From Ottelia alismoides (lineage: Eukaryota > Streptophyta > Magnoliopsida > Alismatales > Hydrocharitaceae), in contig JAZKJV010005541.1 of assembly GCA_037367405.1 (NCBI GenBank), positions 496,001-560,000 of the forward strand: DNA of 64,000 nucleotides, given 5' to 3'. The notes below the pieces were generated by a model. The model was not told where the DNA came from. It made no database searches and worked only from the letters and a program-made list of their open reading frames with translations. The translations under genes and the position numbers were made by a program. Each line of letters begins with the position of its first letter. Positions within the stretch are counted from its first letter, which is position 1. This document shows positions 46,369 to 56,873 of the stretch, piece after piece.

Positions 46369-46530
46369 CACCTCCGATCATGGGCACTTGTTGAAGCCCT
46401 TGGGGTTCTTTATGTTGGCATAGCAGGGGCACGCCTTCCGCACCTTCATCGACGTGCCTTCTAGTACGCAGTTGCACTCAGCATATGGTGCACATCTTCT
46501 TGCACATGGGATTTTTATTAGCTTATTCAC
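46369..46530 (-). pseudogene. GASA/snakin-like fragment, unit B
   Basis: The minus strand repeats the CARRCAPYAECNCV...GT, KACPCYANIKN, GFNKCP arrangement of unit A. Here the CVP motif reads CVL, and base changes surround it. A key conserved Pro is lost in this copy only, which argues against selection on the peptide since duplication. Confidence 0.5.
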
Positions 46531-49500
46531 GATGGTAGGATGTCATATCACCGTTTTGTTTTGATTGATGAGGAGGAAAGACTCAATGTAAGTGAGGTTG
46601 CCATTCTCCAACAAAATCGTCTTTTAAAAAGAGTGAGCATATTAGTATTTACCCCAAGTTGATTGGATTTTTGCAGAACTATTGGAGATGAGCAAGTTGC
46701 ACCATAATCTCTTCCTTCAGTTTTGTGTTCCTTCAGTAACTTATTCTATACACAGGATTTCTGGAGTCGCGCCACCCTGGTTACTCCATCTGCCACATTA
46801 TGATTGCCAATGCATTATGATTAGTAAAGAAATATTGCCAAGCCAAATATACAAGGTAATCACTGTTGGACATGCGAGCCCACAACGAGCTATTATGTAA
46901 TAAATGTTATTGCACATATCATTCTCCGATATGAAATGAAAAATAAATAATTTGCTTAATAGATCCCTTAGTACAATTAGGATTATGTACCATGGCCATC
47001 TTGATGATCATACAGCTGTTGATTCAATTATTGAATCATAGAGGCTGGTGCTTGGATGAATATCTAAAGAGTTAGATTGAGGACTCATCAAGTACCGTCA
47101 AATGATTATTAAGAGATGATCTCTAGCCTGAGTAGGAGATGGCAATCCTTTCTCACATAGGCTGATATCTGACCGACCTTTTGATGCAGGTCCTCTGCAT
47201 GGGAATAAAGATTCGGAGGTGTCAGATTAGTTAGGTCAAAGAGTTGACTTAACGAGATCGAGATAACCAAAGTCCTATATCGTATGTTGTCACAATACAG
47301 GCACACATCCTCTGACCGGAGACAGATGTGCTACTATATGTCTGAGTATGTACATTTGGCAGACCAATAGGTTGATGACCTAATCAAGGTCTATACACCG
47401 GCGCGCTGGTGTGCATGTAAGGGCATATGAGTAATACGATCTCTCGAAGGGATCATACATGTTCATTACTGAACCGGAAGACATGAGCTCACTCATGAGA
47501 TATTGGGAAGAATCAAATTCCGTGCACGGTCATCTTGCTTTGGAAGCTTGACTGAATTTGTAGGTTTGATATATACTTTTGGAAAGTATATGATCAAGAA
47601 CTAGGTATGATATATGCTTTTGGAAAGTATATGATCGATACCAACTCCCACTATGGGAGGTCCGCAAGATCTGGATTTGAGATTTGATCTCAATGTTCAA
47701 GTCACTATACGTGGAACAATAAAATCGCTCCATCCTTATCTCCAAGTATCCGCGGAGAAAGCGCATTATCCTTGAAAGAGTTCATGGATAAATTTCATTG
47801 TTGCTATATGTATCCGAGTATTGAGAAAATTGATAATTGAATGTGATTTAATTATCATGAATAATATAAATTTGATTCATATTATAAGGAGAGATATCTA
47901 AGGTAATTAAATATGGTTTAATTATCAAAAGATGTAAATAATGTGAATGTGATTCATGTTATTTGGGCACATGAGAAAAAGGAGATCCGAGATGATTAAA
48001 TGTGATTTAATTATCATGGATATGAATAATGTGGATAGCACTATCCATATTAATCATATATACTATAAATGTGATTTATAATATATTAGAGAGAGCATAT
48101 TATGATTTATATTTGTTGATTAATTGTTAATGTGAATTGGATTTACATTGAACGATTAATTGAAAATATAATTACTTTTAGTTTTGGGTTGTGAATAAGA
48201 TTCACATAATTTCAATGGTATGATTGATATTTTCCATAAGATAATTTGGAATTATTTTTGTGAAAATATTGTCAACAAGAGATGATGATATATATCATGA
48301 GATAATGAGATCACATGATAATTTGAAAAGATAGACCAAGTCCACCAAAGAGGAGTGGATGACTACAACTCTCCATGAGGAAAAGAGTAGCCGAGATTGG
48401 TTTATTCTCTTCATTATCTTTTCTCTTATCGAAGGTGATTTAATTTGAAATTAATTTATATTGATTTATCAATGAAAATTAATTTAAATTAAATCATTAG
48501 TTGTTGTGTTTTTTACAATAACATCTTAGCCATTGAAAGAAATACAAATCAATCTCATCCATTGATTATGTGTTATCCATGGATTGGGATCCATGGGTTC
48601 CCAAAACCTTATATAAGAAGAGGCATCTGACGAGTCCGCAAAAGCCGCGTTAAGAAGTTGTTTTTTAATGCTCGAGCGTGAAAATAATTATGTCGTTCGT
48701 TGTAGGCGGCGATCGGAAACAATCAAGAAATAACCACAATCTTTAATCAAATTTAATCAAGTGGTTTTATGTTTATTTTACTTGGGCAAGTCCCAAGGTC
48801 GATCACAAGGAGGCAAAGGAACAACCTAGAGTTGTGTCTATCCAATTTTGAGTTCGATTTTCAATATGAGATGCAAAATGCAAGTTCGGCCTATTTTAGG
48901 GACTAAAATGTAAATTTCAATCAAACGATGTCCGAAAAATACGAAACTTGGCCACAATGTAAATGACGATGAAATGAGTGCACTGTAATTTTTTTAGAAT
49001 TTTTAGATGCAATATGAATTTTAATGAATTTTTAAATGCAAACAAATTAATTTTCAATATTTAATTTTAATAAATATTAAACCTACTTATTTTCGAGAAC
49101 TAAAATTATCTAAGATCTATCACTAGGTAATGGATCTTAGAAAAATCCTAGACCTAAAAAATATGGGATTTAATACCTATTAAAAATAAAATAGTGAAAT
49201 CTTCAAAATGATTTTTACGGAGCAAAGTATGCATGCAAATGCAATGATTTTTGGGCACAATGTTAATCAAAATAATCTCTACAATGAGTGATTTTTCGGG
49301 AATTTTTAGAGCAATGGTTAATTAAATATGAATTTCAGAGCACAGATTGGGCAAAATATGCCAATTTCCACAAAGCAATTATTTATTAATTAACCATCAA
49401 TCAGAAAAATACCCACCATATGTCAAAATGTAGAGAATTAGTCAGTGAACATCATGCTAATTTTGGATTAATTAAATAATGTAGAGAAAAAGTCCAAACT

Positions 49501-49623
49501 AAGGTGGGAACACAGGGGTACAGATGCAAATAAATATAAAGAAAATAAATACAGATGCAGTTGGGGGATTTGAATAAAATTACCTAAACAAGGGGGGGAA
49601 TTTCTGCAAATTTTCCAGAGAGG

Positions 49624-49785
49624 CACGTGCAAGGCACGTGCCCTCTGGAGGCGGGTATTCTTGCGCGAATATGGAGGTCTTTGGGGGGTCTGATGCAATT
49701 TACCCCCGCGTCACGTGCGGGGCACGTGACCGGGGGGCTGACGATGGATGACGTCGGCGTTCCCTCCGCACATGCGCCTCACGTG
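49624..49785. promoter_or_regulatory. Five CACGTG boxes, left cluster
   Basis: CACGTG starts at 49624, 49635, 49712, 49723 and 49780. The first pair sits in ggcacgtgc repeats. These lie on the transcribed side of the TATA box in element orientation. Together with the right cluster the LTR holds ten CACGTG cores, which suggests bZIP/bHLH control. That is inference from known binding preferences. Confidence 0.65.
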
Positions 49786-50301
49786 GGAGGGCCTCGGGCT
49801 CGAAGCCCGGCGGCGAGGAGGCGAGAGGGTCGACGGTCCTGGTTGGACCCTGGAGGTGCGGCGGCTGTCGATGAAGGAGGTCGGAGCATCGGTGGTCGGC
49901 GACGCCTCTGGCGGTGTCGATGTTGTCGGAGAAGATGGCGTCGAGGCGGCGAAGTCGAGGCGTTGGCCGTCGAAGAAGAATCGAAGCAGCCCCTGGCGAT
50001 GGCGCTGCTTGATGAAGGCGATGCAGAGGTCGATGGAGCGGTGGAGCTTGGCGGTGCTGAAGTCGAAGGCGGAGATGAAGATACGTTGATGAGGATAATC
50101 GTTGACGAAGCTGGAGGTGCGGCGGTGGTCGTCGTCGTCGTCGGCTCGACGCTAAGGCGGAGCAGCGGCAGTAGGCGGCGCGGCCGCACCTGCAACGAAG
50201 CCGGGGGGGGCTTCGGATCTCGTCGAGGACAAGGGTCTCCGGTCTGTCACCCCGGAGGCTTCCTCCGTCGGCGGATGTCGTTGCTGGGAGTAGGCGAGGA
50301 T

Positions 50302-50310
50302 GTTTTATAG
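50302..50310 (-). promoter_or_regulatory. TATA box of the LTR promoter, left copy
   Basis: The minus strand reads cctataaaac, a good TATA context, about 180-310 bp downstream of the CACGTG cluster at 50486-50619. The right LTR has the same sequence at 58578-58586. Confidence 0.5.
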
Positions 50311-50485
50311 GCGAGGGAGGCGGTTTGGCGGCTGGCGAGGTCGTCGGGTGTGCGAGGATAAAGGAGGAGTCGGTGGTTGCGACGTTGGCGGGCGCGGCGG
50401 TTGCGGGGCGGAGGACTCGGGGGTCGTTGAGGACGAAGATCAGGGGCCGTTCGATCGGCCGCTGATCGAACGGCCTCTAGGACGC

Positions 50486-50624
50486 CACGTGGTGTTGATG
50501 GGAGGAAGTGCGGGGCACGTGCGACGCACGTGCGTCCGCTTTAATTTTTTTATATAAAAACAAGTATATAAAAGGCCCAAAAAACGCTGACACGTGGCGG
50601 CCTCTGAGGCTGCCACGTGTCAGC
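50486..50624. promoter_or_regulatory. CACGTG cluster and 39-bp palindrome upstream of the TATA box
   Basis: CACGTG starts at 50486, 50516, 50527, 50591 and 50614. The last two are the two arms of an inverted repeat at 50586-50624: gctgacacgtggcggcc against its inverted partner, 17 bp with one mismatch. Such paired G-boxes form an ABRE-like element. In the right LTR the arms are at about 58892-58930 and have decayed slightly. Confidence 0.7.
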
Positions 50625-51481
50625 ACCAGAAAAATCAGAGATAAAAACCTTTGTAAAATCCAAAAGAAATATCAAATGACCTCGGATCAAAAAAGTTTCT
50701 TCACGAAAAATGCTCGTCTCGACGCGATCTACAACTTTCATGGAGACAACAAAGCCAAATTCGGTCAAATGTAAAAAGTGAATTTTGGGGGTATCCTATG
50801 TACATAGAATACCTTGATTTTTGAGTTTTCTAATTTTTTTGTCATCTTTTAAACACGATAAAATCCGGAAAATAAGAGGAAATCAAAGATAAATAAAAGA
50901 CACATTAATCTAATTTTTTTGGATTTTTATTAATAAAGAAAATATATACATAAAATACATGTCAAAAGCCGCGAAAATGTACAATGTACGAAAGAGGCCC
51001 AAAACCCAACTTTCACATACGAGCTCCGATTCACTTGAACTTGGTCTTGTTTTGAAGGTAATTGAATGTGCATTAGTTCAAAAGTGAGTAAGATCAAATC
51101 GGATACTGGATGGGAAGATATGAGGCTTTTAGTCCGAAAATCCTGAAACTAGGGTTTGGGTTTTTGGTCCAGTTACCTGGGTTAATTATTTTTTGTATTA
51201 TTTATTTATTCTTGTTAGTGATGTGTACACAGTGGAAGTGAGTTTGTGGTATGCGGTGTTAGCATGAAGGAGTTAAAAATAGGGGAAGTTAGGCTATTTA
51301 CAGGTCATTTTTGGCTTGGATTTTTGGCTTCTTATTTTATGCAGAAATTAATGCTAAAATGCAATTCTTATGAAATCATGCCTGAATGCTAATTATGCGA
51401 AATAAATGCAGAAATACATTTTATTTTGAGGGACTTGAGCTTAATTAATGAGACTTAGAATGGTGAATCCGAGATCCATCA

Positions 51482-51494
51482 TCCCCCTATACTT
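51482..51494 (-). promoter_or_regulatory. Polypurine tract of the left element
   Basis: The plus strand tccccctatactt directly follows the LTR end; the minus strand aagtataggggga is the plus-strand primer. The same words recur at 52800, 52942 and 53043 as parts of hairpin cassettes. Confidence 0.8.
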
Positions 51495-53065
51495 AAACCA
51501 TGCTCGTCCCTGAGCATCAAAAAGAAATGCCCTGAAGTGAAATGAAACTGGGTTCCATACCAAGACCATGAACTGAAGGTGAAAGTGAGACTAAACTCGA
51601 CCTTTGGATTAATAGTGTGTCGGAACTTCTATGAGACTTAGGATTTTAAAATCAACAGCCCTCAAGTTCTACACATCATTGTCACAGTTTTGGCTCAGAA
51701 GTCATCTTAGATCAATCCTCTTCCCAAAGTATACCCTATGAATATTGAACAACCGACTCATGTGTGTGAAGGGTTTTAGCTCTTCCCATCCAGAATGCCA
51801 GACTACCATGCTCCTCTCCTCTCCAGTAACTCGTCCTCGGGGAGTCAGGTATTTCCTTCTAAGGTCTGTCGTGTTGTGTTCACAATCGAATGAGGGAGAA
51901 GATAGAAGAAAGAGAAAAGAACTGGAGGGTGGCTAGTGTAGTCACCTCTCCTTGTGAAGATGGCCAGTGTAGCCGAGTCTCCACCAAGATCTGCAGGTTC
52001 TGGAAGCTTGGACCTTTTTGGTCGGATTTTTATTTGGTAGAATGCTTCTTTGTATTTGGAATTTTTGGTGGTTCTGCTTGGATCTTGTTGTGCCCCTACG
52101 GATATAGAATCTTTTTGTTTCGTACAGTTTTTGGGGTCTTAGAAAAAATTGTGCCCAGCCGTCCATCCCTTTTCCGAAGCTTTATTTCAACCCGTACTCC
52201 GGTCTTTAGATTTCCACGCTACCAGAAAAGAGACTCACACAGTCTTCCAACATCCCGTCTGGGTTGAGTTAAGTGCATAGTACGAGAGTGCGAATTAATT
52301 CTCTATTCCAGAGTTGTACCCAGAATGAAGAGACCAGGTTAGACACAAAGAGTCAAACGCTGCACATTGTCATATGGAACTTAAGGAATTAAGTCAAAAA
52401 GACCTGAAGCTCTTAAAATCCTATTTCTCGGTGAAGTTCCTCTGAAAATTAGGTGGATTAAGGTCAAGTCCAGACCACTCTCAGTTTCGGCTCATAACTT
52501 GGTTCAGAACCCAATGACTTTTCACAGATGCAAATGCATGCAATGTTGGATGAAGTGCAGGTGTGTGCAATGCAGAAACTTTTTTTTGACATTTTATGCA
52601 TTTGATTTTTTTTAATGCAGAAAATGGAATAAGAAGCCCCTTTTTTTTCAAAAATTTTGGGCAAGTCAGTGTTAATAGCAAAACTTTTTTTTTCTGTGCT
52701 TGTTGTTGTTTTTTTTTAAGTTAGTACCCACCCCGTAAATACATATAGACTTACGCGCAAGTACGAGATATGGGTAAAATATATACAAAGTATATATACA
52801 GACCCCCTATACTTAGCGAGTGTTGTGTCCTCAGAGCACAAGAAGCGGAAGACATAGCTCGGGCTAAGCGTAAGGGAGTGGGAAAAAATGAAAAAGAAAA
52901 CGGTCAGGAAATGAGGAGAGTAAATACAGGTGGATGTCGGTTCCCCCTATACTTAGGCTCTGGACAGCCTAAGTATGGAAGAAGGGTGGAAATGACGCGA
53001 TCAGGAATTAGGAGAAGAATGGTATATACAGATGGCATCGGTCCCCCCTACACTTAGGCCTTGGC
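51495..53065 (-). other. 3' noncoding internal region, left copy
   Basis: 1.57 kb between the coding frame and the polypurine tract. It contains no conserved frame. Its landmarks match the old element's 4378-6130 region, so it is a conserved noncoding module. Frames at 51890-52267 and 52464-52681 are shadows without known domains. Confidence 0.7.
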
Positions 53066-53073
53066 CTAAGTAG
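52798..53073 (-). repeat. Polypurine-tract/hairpin cassettes, left copy
   Basis: Three copies of ccccctatactta or ccccctacactta start at about 52801, 52943 and 53044. The second is followed by its complement (tatacttaggc / gcctaagtat, 5-nt loop) and the third by ggcctaag (8-bp stem). The arrangement matches the old element's array at 10763-11260. Confidence 0.85.
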
Positions 53074-55537
53074 AGGAAGAAGCTGTACAAGGGAACCGAT
53101 GTGGTCGGGAGGGAGGGTGGGTAGCCGATGATGAAGGCGGTTTTCGGCTGATCTTTTTGTGAGCCTGTGGTGGGAGATCGTAATGATGAGTCGGAGATGA
53201 GGCATATGATTCCCAACTATTGTCAGTGTCATCCTCAGACAAATTATGATGGATAGTGGATGAATTGTTTGAGTCAGATGAAAGATATCCATCATCGGAA
53301 TTATCCTCAGAGGAGTAGTAATTGAAAGTGGGCATACTCCAAGTATTCTGGTCTTTTTGTTTCTTCAATTGTTTTCTCAGAATTCGTTCCTTCTTGGGGT
53401 CAATCAGTTTGTCCTCGGATGAATGCTCAGAAGCACCGGTCTCAGTCAGCTCATACGAAAGAATTCCAGTGTACTTGAAGAATGCAGGAGCATCAACTTT
53501 GGACGAGTAGTAGTTAGGAACGGGAGTTGTCCAACGAGGATTGAATTTTGGATCCTTACGAAGATATGGCTTTAGGGCTGCCGAACAGACTTCACTCATG
53601 TAAACCATCTTTTCCGGACCTGATGAGGGATCATCAACTGATTCCTCTTCCGAAAGGTCAAAGGTGACTCTCTTTTTATTTTGTCGTGAAGGTGTCGGTT
53701 CACTTGAATATCCAGATGAATAGCCATTTGAATTCTCCTTGGTCGGTGTTTGATATGCGGGCTTGTTCTTATTCTCTTGGATGTTTGAGCATTCTCGATT
53801 TGGGATGATTTGGTCAAGATATTCAGAGAATGTTGCTCCCGGGTGTGACCATGCATATGTCTTAGGATCGTAGTAGAAAGATTTGTCTATTTTGAGATCC
53901 TCGGGGATATGAATATTGGGGAGAGTCTCTGCATGTTCTTTCTCAATTGATTTGATGTTGGCGCATTCTTGTGTCGAGTTGATGTATTCTATGTAGTCAG
54001 AGTAGGTTGACCCAGGGTGTGCCCATGCATAAGTCTCCGGATCATATGATTCATATACATGATTCTCCCTGGTGAGAGCGGCTGGGAATGGCGCTGGGGG
54101 GAGATTTTCTAAACCAATAGTCTTATCAACAACCGCTATCTCAGGTGTGGCTGCAGGGTAGGGCTCTTCTACTGCTTCATGGTTACGGTTGTCGGGGACT
54201 TCGTGGGCTGCCTCAGAAGATCGTGGTTCCTCAAAGATAGGGTCAGATCTAAGTGCTTCCAATGCTGTGAAATTGATTTCCCGAGTCTCACAATCGATAC
54301 TTGCCTTGGCCAATGCCAAGAATGGCTTTCCGAGAATGATTGGAGACTGGGTGAATTCTCCTTGATGCTCAATATCAATGATCGTGAATTCTACCTTGAG
54401 CGGAGCACCTTGGAATTTCATGATGACAGAAATGGTTCCTCTCGGCCTTTTTATCGATCGGTCTGCCAATTGGACAATCTCTCGTATCTTCCGAATTGGT
54501 CCGAGTTTGAGTTCGTGAAATACCGAGGTCGGGAGGATATTAATCGGTGAATCGTCATCAATCCGAGCATGGGTAAAAATTGTGTCTTTGATTTCACAGT
54601 CAAATCTGGGCAACCGCTTCACTATGAGGCTCTTGGTTTTTCTCCTCAACACCAAGGAGGAGGCCATTGACAAGATATGTCTTTCAGTCTTTGTTTGTAT
54701 CCTGCCCGACTTTTTGTTCATTAATTTATCTGTTATAAATCTTTTAAGGTCGGGGAAGTGTTCAATGGCCTGTATAAAGGGAAGTTCAAACATCAAGTGT
54801 TTTTCCAGTGCTTTCCGTATAGTCGGATCCAAATTTCGCAGATCATCTTCAGTTTTAATTTTTATGAAATTTTCTGAATTTTCAATTTTTTTGTGGTTTT
54901 TCAAATATTTCCATTTTTTGGTATTTTCTGGGTGGTGTGGGGGTGTGGTGTGTTCTTCAGATGAGTCGGGGCTCTGGTGTTCAGGGTGGTGGTCAGCAGC
55001 ATAATCATTTTCAGAATTGTCCATAGGTCCCTGAATATCCTCAGAATTTTCAGATCCAGTTATTTCCTCATTCATTTTACTGTCTGAGTCACCATAGAAT
55101 GCGATGAATCGATCGGTAAATTTTTGAAATCTCTCCTCTATTGAAATGAATCTTATTTTTATCCTCAAAATATCATCCTCAAAATTCAATTCATGATCAA
55201 TCATAGGCATAGTCGGTGTGTGTTCGATACTTTCATCTTCCATTTTCTCGTTTGTGCTGAGAGGAGAATTTCTTGGAAGATCCAATATATGATCATTAAT
55301 TTCAGAAAATATCTCCTCAATAATCATGAAAGGCGGCTGCTCATATGGTCCAGACATGTGGAGTTGATCCGAGTAAAATTTATTTCTTTGATCATGAGTG
55401 GTCGGATCTTGGTATGGTGGAGCATGTCTGAAGAGGGGGTTGTTGTTCATGAAGCCTATCGGATTGGTGAAAAGAGATGGTGGTTGAAAATCTCTTGGAG
55501 GAGGTGTTTTGGGTCTAACCGACGAATTCGTTTTCAT
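53066..55537 (-). CDS. 823-residue protein with protease-like domain, left copy
   Basis: Only coding frame of the element. Residues 1-230 are acidic and low complexity (SPDSSEEH, HHPEN), with no retroviral capsid or zinc knuckle seen. Residues 231-300 (LMFELPFIQAIEHFPDLKRF, then TERHILSMA) match the segment before the protease in Athila/Tat polyproteins. Residues 305-425 match the protease itself (NILPTSVFHELKLGPI, VQLADRSIKRPRGTIS, SPIILGKPFLALAKASIDC), but the active-site DSG is replaced by DDD (ARIDDDSP, 324-331). Residues 498-528 and 556-586 are two copies of a YDP-x-TYAW-x-HPG-x-T motif ending in EC-x-NI. Two NYYSS motifs follow (675-679, 739-743). The start is an internal Met: small indels near 55520 and 55595 put the ancestral N-terminus (55515-55745) in another frame. 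A stop precedes any RT. Confidence 0.75.
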   Translation of the reverse strand: MKTNSSVRPKTPPPRDFQPPSLFTNPIGFMNNNPLFRHAPPYQDPTTHDQRNKFYSDQLHMSGPYEQPPFMIIEEIFSEINDHILDLPRNSPLSTNEKMEDESIEHTPTMPMIDHELNFEDDILRIKIRFISIEERFQKFTDRFIAFYGDSDSKMNEEITGSENSEDIQGPMDNSENDYAADHHPEHQSPDSSEEHTTPPHHPENTKKWKYLKNHKKIENSENFIKIKTEDDLRNLDPTIRKALEKHLMFELPFIQAIEHFPDLKRFITDKLMNKKSGRIQTKTERHILSMASSLVLRRKTKSLIVKRLPRFDCEIKDTIFTHARIDDDSPINILPTSVFHELKLGPIRKIREIVQLADRSIKRPRGTISVIMKFQGAPLKVEFTIIDIEHQGEFTQSPIILGKPFLALAKASIDCETREINFTALEALRSDPIFEEPRSSEAAHEVPDNRNHEAVEEPYPAATPEIAVVDKTIGLENLPPAPFPAALTRENHVYESYDPETYAWAHPGSTYSDYIEYINSTQECANIKSIEKEHAETLPNIHIPEDLKIDKSFYYDPKTYAWSHPGATFSEYLDQIIPNRECSNIQENKNKPAYQTPTKENSNGYSSGYSSEPTPSRQNKKRVTFDLSEEESVDDPSSGPEKMVYMSEVCSAALKPYLRKDPKFNPRWTTPVPNYYSSKVDAPAFFKYTGILSYELTETGASEHSSEDKLIDPKKERILRKQLKKQKDQNTWSMPTFNYYSSEDNSDDGYLSSDSNNSSTIHHNLSEDDTDNSWESYASSPTHHYDLPPQAHKKISRKPPSSSATHPPSRPHRFPCTASSST

Positions 55538-56853
55538 AGTATAGTTCTGATGGATTCTTGGTCATTTCTGAAAGAGTTGAGAGGAATGAGGGGGCTGGGT
55601 CTGTTTTTGTAAAAGGGTTCCATGATGAGATTCGAATCAAGATAGGGAAGAGATGATTGCACGGGATAGTCAAGAGAATTTTTATCGAAAGTGCGGCTAT
55701 TGATCTTGAAATCGGTTCACGCACACCAATGCAAACACAATTCAAACCCCGGGTTCACCAACTCACACAATGAAGCCGTAAGAGTTCGTTTATTATCTTT
55801 TCAATTTTAGTTGGTGATGAATTCAATCTTGCAAGCCGTTTAAACGAGCTGTTAGGTTTGGAGCTGGGCTCTATCCTAGTGTGTGTCTCTCTCCTCGCTG
55901 CAAGATAAAATCAAGCAATGTCGGTGTTGCTCTCCCGCAGAAATTCTTGATTTTATGGATTTTTAAGATCGGCTTTATTTAGCAGTCCCAATTTTATTGA
56001 GGCGATCACTGAAGAATTTAGATGAACACAAATACACGTCTACCGTCCAGTCCCAATTTCTTTTATATTTATGTGATAAAACAAGAGGGAGAAAATCGGG
56101 AAAAGCCGATGCACGCGGAAAACTATGATGAATGCTCAGTTAGAAGACTTGCAGTGCCTCCTCGCAATCTCCATGTGGGATGCAATATAGAATTGAAAAT
56201 TTTTTACTAAATGCGTGCAAGCCGATGAAAATCGCACTTAAGCAGAAAGTTCTATTAGCGGGAAGAATTGAGTTAAGTTTGGCTAAGTTGAACGATCTAA
56301 TGTGCGTCTTGATTAAAGTGAAGTGTGGCTTAAGATCCTACGAGCACAAACAAAAAAAAAATTGCTCTGAGAGCCGTATGTGCAGGTCTATCCTAATCGC
56401 CACTCAAGTCGGGCCTCACCCTCTCCGGAGAGTGAAACAGGCCACGACACACCACAAATAGAGTTCAAGGTCTTTTTACACACGCGAGAGTCCAAACGGA
56501 CACCGCTATAAATGAGCAGAAATTAAAAGTGCAGAAATTAAAAACCTAGACTCTACTCTCTCTCACGACTCGACTCGATCTTAATTTAATTGCGGTTTCT
56601 TCGGGTGTCGGTGAAGATGCGTCGGTTCCTTGAAAAACCGCTCCACGTGCGTCGGATACCTCGCAAGAAAAATAAGAGAGATGGGTGTAAGAGAGTGACT
56701 CAGAAAATAATCAAAATTAAAATAAATGAAATAAATGCTGAAAAATACATACAAGAAATAAAATGGATTTACAGTGAAAAATTTGGGGGTCAGACTACCC
56801 GAATTCGGAAAACCGAACAAAAGTTTTCAAAACAAAAAACTAAGACGTTTGCC
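55538..56853 (-). other. 5' leader of the left element
   Basis: About 1.3 kb between primer site and coding frame. It includes the frameshifted N-terminal coding piece (55515-55745). The rest holds no recognised gene; frames at 56022-56461 and 56581-56913 have no known domain. Confidence 0.6.
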
Positions 56854-56871
56854 TCCCCGGCAATGGCGCCA
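56854..56871 (-). promoter_or_regulatory. Primer-binding site, tRNA-Asp type
   Basis: The minus strand reads tggcgccattgccgggga, one mismatch from the complement of the 3' end of plant tRNA-Asp (tggcgccgttgccgggga), the standard Athila/Tat/Ogre primer site. A 2-nt spacer separates it from the LTR end at 56874. Confidence 0.9.
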
Positions 56872-56873
56872 TC

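Larger units (their letters stand above)
42205..48627. repeat. Tandem duplication, unit B, interrupted at its end
   Basis: Direct repeat of unit A, with the same order of pseudogene, minisatellite and GASA-like fragment. It stops at ...aagaagaggcatc (48627), where unit A continues into cattgctcttctg. The next base starts an LTR (tgacgagtcc). Unit A therefore shows the site before insertion, and gcatc (48623-48627) is the probable left target duplication. Confidence 0.93.
48628..51481 (-). repeat. LTR of the young Athila-like element, left copy (2854 bp)
   Basis: It begins tgacgagtcc and ends gatccatca on the plus strand, so TG...CA on the minus strand. It adjoins gcatc on the left and tccccctatactt, the polypurine tract read on the other strand, on the right. 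Compared with the right copy it lacks about 31 bp near 48868 and about 27 bp near 50525, plus scattered substitutions. The GC-rich middle (49620-50545) carries the G-box palindromes and a TATA box. Confidence 0.92.

Noticed and set aside
49627..50310. 227-residue plus-strand frame in the left LTR (with a near-identical frame at 57903-58586) and antisense Ser/Thr/Pro-rich frames
   Set aside because: They lie in a GC-rich part of the LTR where all frames tend to be open, run against the element's own transcription, are low-complexity and show no domain. The two copies are alike only because the LTRs are young.
53066..55537. Capsid and zinc-knuckle gag domain in the 823-residue protein
   Set aside because: No CCHC motif and no capsid-like helical block could be found; only the pre-protease and protease-like parts match Athila/Tat.
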